From: Bacteroidetes bacterium UBA1947
GTDB taxonomy: Bacteria; Bacteroidota; Bacteroidia; Chitinophagales; Chitinophagaceae
Reading direction: 5' to 3'
Assembly (NCBI GenBank): GCA_002336915.1
Contig: DDET01000051.1
Span: 61,469-125,468 of the forward strand
Length of the DNA: 64,000 nucleotides
Part shown: positions 53,380 through 60,049 of the stretch, piece after piece
Layout: each line of letters starts with the position of its first letter
Position numbering within the stretch: the first letter of the stretch is position 1
Translations under genes and position numbers: made by a program
Notes under the pieces: model-generated
Databases searched by the model: none
What the model saw: only the letters and a program-made list of their open reading frames with translations
What the model was told of the DNA's origin: nothing

Positions 53380-53412
53380 CCACTAGTCCTCGTTGAAAAC
53401 GAGGACTAGTGG
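53380..53412. repeat. Perfect 15-bp REP-like hairpin
   Basis: CCACTAGTCCTCGTT / AACGAGGACTAGTGG with loop GAA. Just before it, GCGTTGCAAACGC forms a second short stem. This tandem-hairpin arrangement resembles REP elements mobilised by single-strand (Y1/RAYT-type) transposases; no transposase is here. It may also end the minus-strand gene at 53447. Confidence 0.7.
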
Positions 53413-53446
53413 GGGCTATCCAGACCGAAGCCGCATATCTACATAC

Positions 53447-55102
53447 TTAATTTATTGCAAGCTTTTTTGCCAGCTTGCCCGAACCTGACTTCAACACGAC
53501 TGTATACAGCCCCGGTGCAAGGGTAGCTACATCGATACTAAGGATACCGCTTGCATTAGTGTTACTGTAGACCAGAGTACCTATTGACGTGTAGATAAAA
53601 ACGCTAACATGCTGTGCACTGTTAGGCAAACTGACCTTTAACGTATTGCCAGCCGGATTGGGGTATATGTCGAACGCAAACGACGCATTGGTAGTAGCGA
53701 GACCCGTAGCTATGCAGCTATCTGTTACACTATATAGTTCTCTTCCATTAACAGGTTCATAGGCTGCTACGTACACTTTCTCATTCAGCTTGCGATAGGT
53801 TGTTTCAAAATCCAAGCTCGCAGGAATACCTGTTGTCGGATTAATTTCACCCAGGGTCACCGTACCGGCAACTGTACCATCGGTGATCCAGGGCTCAATG
53901 TTATTATTACCGTTGTCCGCATCGAAATATAACTTATCGGGACAAAGCTTATTCTCTGCCCTTATCGAATACACTCCTGAATTAACACCTGTATTGATGT
54001 CCTTCAACAGGGTTGTGCCAGCGGCAGTGCCGTCGCTGGTCCATAGCTCAAAACCATTGGTTCCATCATTGCAGGGAAAGAGCATTTTATTGTTCAACAA
54101 TATGATTGTACTAACATTGCTACCGACCGTACCGGGATCAATGTCTTTAACCAATTGAGTGCCTGCAGCTGTACCGTCGGTAACGAAGAGTTCTTTGCCG
54201 GTAGCACCATCATCGCCTCCAAAAAACAGTTTGCCGTTAAACACCACACATGAACTGAGGACAAACGGTATGCCACTGCCCGTGCCGGGATTAAGGTCTT
54301 TGATAAGGGTAGTGCCGCCGGTTGTGCCATCCGTTATCCATAGCTCACAACCTTCGCTGGCAGTAGTTGCCGAAAAAACGATTTTATTATTGTATTCTAT
54401 GAACCCTGTTGGATTAGAGCCTGCGCTCCCGGGGTTGATATCCTTAAGTAACGATGTACCTGCAAGTGTGCCATCTGTAATGTATGGTTCCTTCTTTTGC
54501 GGAGAATCCAGTTCGGCACTGGCAGTAAAAATCAGCTTGTTGTTGATGATACCATAGTAATTTCCCGCCTCAAAAAGATTGGCATCCAGCAAGTGGGTGC
54601 CGGCAGCAGTGCCATCGGAAACGAACAGGCGACGCTTCTGCATGGTAGTGGCCGTGTCGGCCACAAAAAACAATTTATTATTAAAAACTGTAAATGTATT
54701 TGGAGCCACTGCATTGCCACCAAATGCCTTCACCAACTGGGTTCCCGATACCGTGCCATCAGTCTTCCATAGCTGAGAGCCACCGTTAGCTACGTCTACA
54801 AAACCGAAATAAACCTCGTTATTAAATACCTGGAAATTGGCGACCTGTGTAATGGTTTTAAGTAAGAGGGTACCACCTATGCTGCCATCTGTGCGGTATA
54901 CGTTGTATGTGCCCGAAGAATCACGAATGTTGAAGTACAGGTTGCCGTTATGTACAGTACCATAATACAGATTGCTAACACCGCTATTGGTGGCATTGCC
55001 GGGATACAGGTTTTGAAATAAAACAGGGGCTTGCGCATTCAGCGTTGTAGTGGCTATAATGGACCAAAGCAAAAGGATAATTATTCTCATATATGCACGC
55101 AT
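53447..55102 (-). CDS. ELWxxDGT-repeat protein with T9SS type A sorting domain
   Basis: 551 residues (start at 55102, or ATG 55090): signal peptide (ATTTLNAQ), then about eight repeats of about 50 residues each built around xLWxxDGTxxGTxLLKDIxPG (e.g. SQLWKTDGTVSGTQL, CELWITDGTTGGTTL, FELWTSDGTAAGTTL, IEPWITDGTVAGT), and a T9SS type A domain from IYPNPAGNTL. This is the ELWxxDGT repeat family, predicted beta-propeller-like and extracellular. Ligand unknown. Confidence 0.88.
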   Translation of the reverse strand: MRAYMRIIILLLWSIIATTTLNAQAPVLFQNLYPGNATNSGVSNLYYGTVHNGNLYFNIRDSSGTYNVYRTDGSIGGTLLLKTITQVANFQVFNNEVYFGFVDVANGGSQLWKTDGTVSGTQLVKAFGGNAVAPNTFTVFNNKLFFVADTATTMQKRRLFVSDGTAAGTHLLDANLFEAGNYYGIINNKLIFTASAELDSPQKKEPYITDGTLAGTSLLKDINPGSAGSNPTGFIEYNNKIVFSATTASEGCELWITDGTTGGTTLIKDLNPGTGSGIPFVLSSCVVFNGKLFFGGDDGATGKELFVTDGTAAGTQLVKDIDPGTVGSNVSTIILLNNKMLFPCNDGTNGFELWTSDGTAAGTTLLKDINTGVNSGVYSIRAENKLCPDKLYFDADNGNNNIEPWITDGTVAGTVTLGEINPTTGIPASLDFETTYRKLNEKVYVAAYEPVNGRELYSVTDSCIATGLATTNASFAFDIYPNPAGNTLKVSLPNSAQHVSVFIYTSIGTLVYSNTNASGILSIDVATLAPGLYTVVLKSGSGKLAKKLAIN

Positions 55103-55251
55103 TTAGATTGTCCTTCAAAGGTATCTATCATCGAGACCGAGAAAATACCGCGAAAAGGGTATTTAAAGACCTTATCTATTACAGGGTAAGCTCTGTGAAC
55201 CAGATTGAAGTTGTTTTATGGCACTAAGACGCGGAATCGCTTGTAAATGCA

Positions 55252-55281
55252 ATGGCTGCAGGAAAATGCCCCTGCAGCCAT
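55252..55281 (-). terminator. Terminator after small lipoprotein gene
   Basis: Perfect 11-bp stem ATGGCTGCAGG / CCTGCAGCCAT with loop AAAATGCC, 17 bases beyond the stop of the 56-residue lipoprotein gene on the minus strand. Confidence 0.75.
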
Positions 55282-55297
55282 CTTATAAGTTGTATAT

Positions 55298-55468
55298 CTA
55301 TCGCTGTGTCGTATCGGTGGATATAGAGTTAGTAGCAGAGTCTGTTCTATCTTCTTTTATCACCATTGTATCGGCACTGCCGGTAGTGTTATCCTGTTTC
55401 TTTGTTTCGCCGCAGGACATTATAGCCGAGCAGGAAATGATGAGCAGGCAAATCTTCAAGTATCTCAT
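55298..55468 (-). CDS. 56-residue small lipoprotein
   Basis: ATG at 55468, TAG at 55298. Signal peptide (LKICLLIISCSAIMSC) with lipobox ending in Cys19, then a short Thr/Asp/Ser/Lys-rich polar tail of 37 residues (GETKKQDNTTGS...). The signal and tail are typical of small Bacteroidota lipoproteins, and a clean terminator follows. An open frame on the other strand over the same bases is less likely. It lies 21 bases downstream of the general stress protein gene on the same strand, so may be co-transcribed with it. Confidence 0.72.
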   Translation of the reverse strand: MRYLKICLLIISCSAIMSCGETKKQDNTTGSADTMVIKEDRTDSATNSISTDTTQR

Positions 55469-55489
55469 ATGAATTTGTTTAGCTGCTGA

Positions 55490-56020
55490 TCAATAATGAA
55501 TTTCCTGTGCGTTATTAGCACGCCAATCGTTTTCGAAATACTTAACGTCGTCCTCGTTGCGGGCATGTACACCCATAACTATGTGGCCATCTTTGATGCC
55601 TTGCTCATACACTACGGCCCTTTCCTTAGGAATGCCGGAGCCTACCAGTGCGCCTATGATGCCACCTGCTGCGCCGCCTGCGCCCAGGCCTGCAACTGCT
55701 GCTGCCAAAGGGCCTGCTATTACCACGCCAAGGCCGGGTATCAAAAGAGATGTGCCTATGGCTGCTACTGCGCCTGCAATTGCACCCACGGTACCACCTA
55801 TTACTGAGCCAGTACCTGCACCTTCGGCAGCTTTATTGCCCAATTCTGTTTCATGCACACCATCGGCAAAATGTTTCTTTCTCGTGTCATCGGACATGAT
55901 AAGGTTCACATCATCCTTTGTATAGCCACGGCTATGTAATGCATTGTACGCGCGCTCCGCGCTGTCCCTGTCTGTAAACATCCCTGTTACTAAACGGGAG
56001 TCTGATGTCTGGTTTTCCAT
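55490..56020 (-). CDS. General stress protein with glycine-zipper membrane domain
   Basis: 176 residues. N-terminal domain of the GSP17M/YflT type (TGMFTDRDSAERAYNALHSRGYTKDDVNLIMSDD), then an Ala/Gly-rich hydrophobic stretch (GSVIGGTVGAIAGAVAAIG, IAGPLAAAVAGLGAGGAAGG) that forms a glycine-zipper-like membrane region, and a C-terminal half repeating the first domain's end (VVYEQGIKDGHIVMGVHA). A stress-induced protein of unknown action. It is next to other stress genes (DUF892, Hsp20). Confidence 0.85.
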   Translation of the reverse strand: MENQTSDSRLVTGMFTDRDSAERAYNALHSRGYTKDDVNLIMSDDTRKKHFADGVHETELGNKAAEGAGTGSVIGGTVGAIAGAVAAIGTSLLIPGLGVVIAGPLAAAVAGLGAGGAAGGIIGALVGSGIPKERAVVYEQGIKDGHIVMGVHARNEDDVKYFENDWRANNAQEIHY

Positions 56021-56114
56021 ATTTTAGTTTGGTACTGTTTTATGTAAAACCATGCCATTGCTGCCATATTAGGATGAAATAAATAGGCCTGAGCTAAGTG
56101 TTGTAACAGGGCAT

Positions 56115-56134
56115 GGTATTTATAACATAATACC
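56115..56134. promoter_or_regulatory. Small inverted repeat before DUF892 gene
   Basis: GGTATT / AATACC with an 8-base spacer, 11 bases before the ATG at 56146. Could be a regulatory site; weak evidence. Confidence 0.3.
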
Positions 56135-56145
56135 AAAATCCCTTT

Positions 56146-56878
56146 ATGCAAAAGATCAATGATCTACAGGAACTTTTGAAACATGAGCTCAATGACCTCT
56201 ATTCAGCAGAAGTGCAATTAATAGAGGCGCTGCCCAAAATGGCCGAAAAAGCCACAAATCCCAAATTGAAGGCAGCTATAAAAGAACACCTCGCGGTTAC
56301 CAAAAACCAGAAGAAACGCCTCGACGAGATGCGCAAGCTGCTGAAGATGGATACCAGCAAAAAGAAAGGCTTTTGGGGCAGCCTGTTCAGCAGCGAAGAT
56401 GAAGAGCACTGCAGGGCCATGAAAGGGCTGGTGCGGGAAGCTAAGGCCATCATGCGCGCGGAGATGGACCCTGATGTAATGGATGCAGCCATAATAGCCG
56501 CTGCACAAAAAATAGAACACTACGAAATAAGCAGCTACGGGACAGCAAAGGCATTTGCCCTGAAATTAAAGCTTGGCACTGTGGCTAAGCTACTGGATGA
56601 AACCCTTAGCGAAGAGTACAATGCCGACACATCGCTCAACGAACTGGCACTGGCCGAGGTAAATGATAAGGCTGAAGGGAAAGGAAAGAAAAGCACCGGC
56701 AATAAAGCTGAAGTTGAGGATGAAAAAGTACCTGCAGTAAAAAAATCTCCGGCAGCCAAAAAAGCAGCGACGGCTAAGAAGCCCCCGGCTGCAAAAAAAG
56801 GTGGCAGCAAAGAAGGCCCCAGGCAAACGCGTGAAAAAAGCAGCCGAACCTGGGCAGGTAGTGGAGACGGAGGAGTAG
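56146..56878 (+). CDS. DUF892 ferritin-like protein with histone-H1-like tail (probable frameshift)
   Basis: N-terminal ferritin-like DUF892/YciE domain (residues 1-165: LKHELNDLYSAEVQLIEALPKMAE; IAAAQKIEHYEISSYG), then a Lys/Ala/Pro-rich tail like eukaryotic H1 (KKAATAKKPPAAKK). In the annotated frame the tail turns into unlike sequence (GPRQTREKSSRTWAG) and runs to 56937, overlapping the next gene. Removing one A from the A7 run at 56793-56799 keeps a Lys/Ala tail (KKVAAKKAPGKRVKK) and stops at 56876-56878, before that gene. Corrected protein is about 243 residues. DUF892 proteins respond to osmotic and oxidative stress. Confidence 0.82.
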
Positions 56879-56888
56879 CAAGTATCCT

Positions 56889-57113
56889 TTATCCTTCACC
56901 GGGAGGACCGTATTTCCCGGTCGTCAGGAAGAGGTAGCCCGCCACACCGACGCAAAGAATGATGGTGATCAGCCAATCGTACCATTGCAATTCGCGGTAA
57001 ACATAGCTTTTGATGCAGGCATAATAGACGCCGGCAATTATGGAAAGAACGGATAATAGTATATTCCTGAATATGCGGTTATCGGGTTGATAATTTTCAA
57101 TAAGCTTAGACAT
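56889..57113 (-). CDS. Small two-helix membrane protein
   Basis: 74 residues from ATG 57113; the frame also opens at 57134. Two membrane segments (IFRNILLSVLSIIAGVYYACI, WLITIILCVGVAGYLFL) with a short loop. No family recognised. The 3' end nearly touches the corrected stop of the convergent DUF892 gene (56878), which agrees with that frameshift correction. Confidence 0.7.
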   Translation of the reverse strand: MSKLIENYQPDNRIFRNILLSVLSIIAGVYYACIKSYVYRELQWYDWLITIILCVGVAGYLFLTTGKYGPPGEG

Positions 57114-57157
57114 TGCTGTAGTTTTTATTGCCAAACATTATGGTTAAAAACGGCAGG

Positions 57158-57191
57158 CATACAGGCGGCATCGACCGGTGCCGCCTGTATG
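57158..57191 (-). terminator. Terminator after Hsp20 gene
   Basis: Perfect 13-bp stem CATACAGGCGGCA / TGCCGCCTGTATG with an 8-base loop. On the minus strand TTTTT follows after a short GC gap. Confidence 0.85.
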
Positions 57192-57216
57192 ATACCATGC
57201 CTAAATGATACATGAA

Positions 57217-57693
57217 TTACTCTATCTCGATGGTCCTCGAGAGGCTTTGCGCACCTTCCTTTTTAGGTATGCTGAGCTGAAGGATACCGTCGCTGTACCG
57301 GGCCGATATCTTGCCAGCATCGAGCTTGTCATCGAGGGTGAAGCTGCGGCTGAATGAGCGTGTTTTATATTCCTTGCGCAGCCAGCCTTTGTCCTCATTG
57401 CCTTCCTCGTTTTGCTGCTGCTGCTCGAAGCTAATGGTGAGCATATCGTTTGCCAGCTCCACCTTAAAGTCTTCTTTTTTGAGGCCGGGTGCTACCATGT
57501 GCAGCTCGTAGGCCGTGCCGGTGTCCTTAATGTTCACGGGCACATTTGTACTGCGCTCCACGCCGCTAAAGCCCCAAAAATCATCATTGAATACGCGGTC
57601 CAGGTTGTTTTGGAAGATCCTGTCCACTAGCCCGCTGAAAGTCGCTGCGGGCATGTTGCCATTACCGTTACGGTTTTTCATTAGTGTGTTCAT
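57217..57693 (-). CDS. Hsp20 / alpha-crystallin small heat-shock protein
   Basis: 158 residues. The crystallin domain covers about residues 48-150 (VPVNIKDTGTAYELHMVAPGLKKEDFKVELANDMLTIS, ..., GILQLSIPKK). A holdase chaperone that binds unfolded proteins without ATP. Single gene with its own terminator. The 220-base upstream region is AT-rich. Confidence 0.95.
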   Translation of the reverse strand: MNTLMKNRNGNGNMPAATFSGLVDRIFQNNLDRVFNDDFWGFSGVERSTNVPVNIKDTGTAYELHMVAPGLKKEDFKVELANDMLTISFEQQQQNEEGNEDKGWLRKEYKTRSFSRSFTLDDKLDAGKISARYSDGILQLSIPKKEGAQSLSRTIEIE

Positions 57694-57916
57694 ATTTTCC
57701 AGTTTTTCTATTGTGGAACAAAAGAAATGCCAATTGGAAAATCTGAAAAATTGACAAGGAAAATTGAAAAAAATTCAGTTTGAGGACTGACAGAATTTTA
57801 GAAATTATGCCAGTTAACAATATTTTAGAAAAGGATGCGGGCGCGTGTATTGATCGGGGGATGCCAGGCTTGGCACGAATTTGCTTCTTATCGCCGTGTA
57901 ACAAAAAAACGATAAA

Positions 57917-58417
57917 ATGAAATTAATGAAAGCTACAATCGCACTGGTATTTTCGGTACTGCTATTCAGCTCATGCAGAACAACGTACATCAAGAAATTC
58001 TACAAGGATGCCAATAGGAGCAAAATTTGCGAGGCAAATTCGGTTGTTATGCGCTTAAAGGGAGATACACTAAGGGTCATATACCCCGAACTGACCATGT
58101 TTGACTTTGGAAAGGACGAGATAAAACCTGCCGCTAAGGTATCGTTACAGCAATTATCTGTTCTCCTGAAAGATTATAACCGCATCAATTTTGTTATCAA
58201 TGGCTACACAGATAATGTAGGCGGTGCAGATGTGAACCAGGCTTTATCTGAAAGACGGGCACAAAATGCCAAAACCTTGTTTGAGGCGAACGGTGTAAAT
58301 GCCGGAAGGATGCAGACCAATGGCCGCGGCGCAAGTAACCCCATAATGAGCAACGACACAGAAGATGGCAGGCAGGCGAACAGGCGCGTGGAGCTGCTGC
58401 TGTACGAACGTAAATGA
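57917..58417 (+). CDS. OmpA-family peptidoglycan-binding lipoprotein
   Basis: 166 residues: lipobox LFSSC, a short linker, and an OmpA C-terminal domain (about 50-165) with NFVINGYTDNVGGADVNQALSERRAQ and RGASNP..RQANRRVELLL, the diaminopimelate-binding pattern. Anchors the outer membrane to the cell wall. Ends with a strong terminator. Confidence 0.92.
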   Translation: MKLMKATIALVFSVLLFSSCRTTYIKKFYKDANRSKICEANSVVMRLKGDTLRVIYPELTMFDFGKDEIKPAAKVSLQQLSVLLKDYNRINFVINGYTDNVGGADVNQALSERRAQNAKTLFEANGVNAGRMQTNGRGASNPIMSNDTEDGRQANRRVELLLYERK

Positions 58418-58438
58418 GCAATTGAAAATACCGGGAAG

Positions 58439-58465
58439 AAAAAGCGGGGCTAAGCCCCGCTTTTT
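58439..58465 (+). terminator. Terminator after OmpA-family gene
   Basis: AAAAAGCGGGGC / GCCCCGCTTTTT, a strong hairpin with a T-run, also able to work for the minus strand. Confidence 0.93.
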
Positions 58466-58524
58466 CTATTGGCTGTAGCATTCGGGGCAATAAAATGCAT
58501 TTATCTTTTTACTAAATTAGCTGT

Positions 58525-58707
58525 ATGAGCAAAGAGCTGAAACTAAAAGACGGCGATGAATGTACCGTAGTGGCAGGGACCCATGCCGGGAAAACAGGCA
58601 CCGTGCGGGATATCAATACGAGTAAGACCGGGCACATCACTATTACTGTGGTGCAAAAAAGTGGTGTGAAGTTTAAGACCTTGGGGAAGAATGTGGTTGT
58701 GAAGTAG
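58525..58707 (+). CDS. KOW-motif RNA-binding protein
   Basis: 60 residues forming a single KOW domain (DGDECTVVAGTHAGKTGTVRDINTSKTGHITITVV), like those of ribosomal L24, NusG and small RNA-binding proteins. Probably cytoplasmic and RNA-binding. No operon partner seen. Confidence 0.82.
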   Translation: MSKELKLKDGDECTVVAGTHAGKTGTVRDINTSKTGHITITVVQKSGVKFKTLGKNVVVK

Positions 58708-58753
58708 TAGCTAGTGCAAAGAATTTCAAAGACAAAAATATTTGTAACAAACT

Positions 58754-59119
58754 ATGCGATTGATCCTTACATTAATGTGCATCATAACGATCGGCTACTG
58801 TTCTTATGCACAAAAGACTCAGCAGGGCGAACTTAGCAATCAAACTCAAGCATACTCCTATGCCTATATCACTGTAGAAGGTAAAGGGTTTAGTAAAAAA
58901 CTTAAAGTAGAGGTAGACCTGGGAGACTCACCGGAACAAATAAAAGCCGGAAAGGAATATTCTGACATACTCACGAACAAAAGATCGTACGCTGCAATAC
59001 TAAATTACATGACGGAAAATCAATTTGAATTCGTCGAATCACGAGATAATAATTTTTCAATTTCAGGTACAGGAGGGACTGATGGGATTATATTTATCAT
59101 GAGAAAAAAGCTGCATTAA
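58754..59119 (+). CDS. Uncharacterised secreted protein
   Basis: 121 residues with a signal peptide (ITIGYCSYAQ). The remainder (about 100 residues) has alternating beta strands (YAYITVEGKGFSKKLKVEVDLG) and ends GTDGIIFIMRKKLH. No family recognised. It lies at the left edge of the AT-richer accessory end of the window. Confidence 0.65.
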   Translation: MRLILTLMCIITIGYCSYAQKTQQGELSNQTQAYSYAYITVEGKGFSKKLKVEVDLGDSPEQIKAGKEYSDILTNKRSYAAILNYMTENQFEFVESRDNNFSISGTGGTDGIIFIMRKKLH

Positions 59120-59191
59120 TAAGCAAATGATAAGTCGAAAAAAATGCTCAATGCCTGGCACAAGTAAAAAACACTGTCATCATTACGGCCT

Positions 59192-59240
59192 GCAGTTGTA
59201 AACTGCAATTATTTATTCCCACAAGTCACAGACTTGCGGG
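59192..59240. repeat. Paired REP-like hairpins
   Basis: GCAGTT / AACTGC (59192-59206), then CCCACAAGTC / GACTTGCGGG (59218-59240, loop ACA). Located between the two accessory genes; similar in kind to the hairpin pair at 53367-53412. Confidence 0.6.
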
Positions 59241-59259
59241 AGCGGGGAACTGGGGGTAA

Positions 59260-59634
59260 TCAACGCATTGCAATATGGGGAAATGACCAGATAAAAAACC
59301 ATGTGATAAACACAAAAACGCCTGCCATTAAAAATCTAAACATCCAATTGAATTTTTTTGCTCCTCTCCTATTTGCTTCATCAAATAACTTGTTATAAGC
59401 AGGGTCATTCGGCGTTCTTATTAACTTTTGCTGAAGCAGTAATATTTTCAATACCATGATCAGGTATCTGCATCCTAAAAAGAAGCTAAATCCCCAACAA
59501 ACAATTGCAATAAACAATACCCAAAGGTTTTGAGTTATACCCTTTGAGATGATAAATTGCACAGTAAATCCAATAGCAGAACCATTGGCAGCTAAAATGA
59601 AGTAAACATATTTCTGCTGGGCTTCGCCCTGCAA
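59260..59634 (-). CDS. Small multi-pass membrane protein, N-terminus probably frameshifted
   Basis: 124 residues from a TTG start at 59634, three to four membrane segments (YVYFILAANGSAIGFTVQFI, LWVLFIAIVCWGFSFFLGC, FLMAGVFVFITWFFI). No ATG is in frame. If one A is added to the A-run at 59653-59656, an ATG at 59666 comes in frame and reads MSEEKANGLYKLQGEAQQK, a natural-looking start. So a one-base deletion or sequencing error is likely. Function unknown; it is in the neighbourhood of the HNH-TPR-GreAB-C-PIN gene. Confidence 0.6.
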   Translation of the reverse strand: MQGEAQQKYVYFILAANGSAIGFTVQFIISKGITQNLWVLFIAIVCWGFSFFLGCRYLIMVLKILLLQQKLIRTPNDPAYNKLFDEANRRGAKKFNWMFRFLMAGVFVFITWFFIWSFPHIAMR

Positions 59635-59821
59635 CTTGTAGAGTCCATTAGCTTTTCTTCACTCATTTTTTTATTCTAAAATACTACTAAAATGCATCAT
59701 TAATACAAGCCTGGGATGTATAACACAATTAAAAACATTGCTCTCCCAAAGGAATATTAGTAAACAACTGCTTTTTTATATAAATATCTTTTAGTACTTA
59801 GCGGTATAAACACTAAACTAT

Positions 59822-60031
59822 ATGGAATCAGCCTTTATTACTTTAGGGATAATTGCGATCGTAATAAACATCGCCCTTATTTGGAGCATTTTCAATATTA
59901 GACAAAATATCCAAGCTCAAATGACAACATCAATAACAACGGTACGTTTACTCGCAAAAATTGCGATAAATACAGGGAGTGATCCCAATGATGTAAATAA
60001 AACGCTAAGTGAACTGGAGAGAAAATTATAG
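59822..60031 (+). CDS. Small single-pass membrane protein
   Basis: 69 residues: one N-terminal membrane helix (FITLGIIAIVINIALIWSIF), then a short helical, polar tail (TTVRLLAKIAINTGSDPNDVNKTLSELERKL). Convergent with the large conflict-type gene, their stops 19 bases apart. No family recognised. Could be an accessory component of that system, but this is only positional. Confidence 0.6.
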   Translation: MESAFITLGIIAIVINIALIWSIFNIRQNIQAQMTTSITTVRLLAKIAINTGSDPNDVNKTLSELERKL

Positions 60032-60049
60032 GGCAGTAAAAAAGAGGAA

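Larger units (their letters stand above)
52881..53446. other. Gene-free intergenic stretch (about 565 bases) with repeat and REP-like hairpin
   Basis: Contains the mosaic repeat copy 2 (53170-53269) and a perfect 15-bp hairpin at 53380-53412, which is preceded by a short GCGTT / AACGC stem. The first half is AT-rich without recognisable features. A 70-residue frame overlapping the hairpin is not accepted as a gene. Confidence 0.6.

Noticed and set aside
53171..53383. 70-residue minus-strand frame
   Set aside because: Consists of the dispersed repeat and REP-like hairpin sequence.
55218..55472. 84-residue plus-strand frame
   Set aside because: The opposite strand has a better gene (lipoprotein with lipobox and terminator) over the same bases.
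56104..56128. TAACA sites before the DUF892 gene as a fourth PHO box
   Set aside because: The two sites are 19 bases apart, not a multiple of 11, and the -7 layout is missing.
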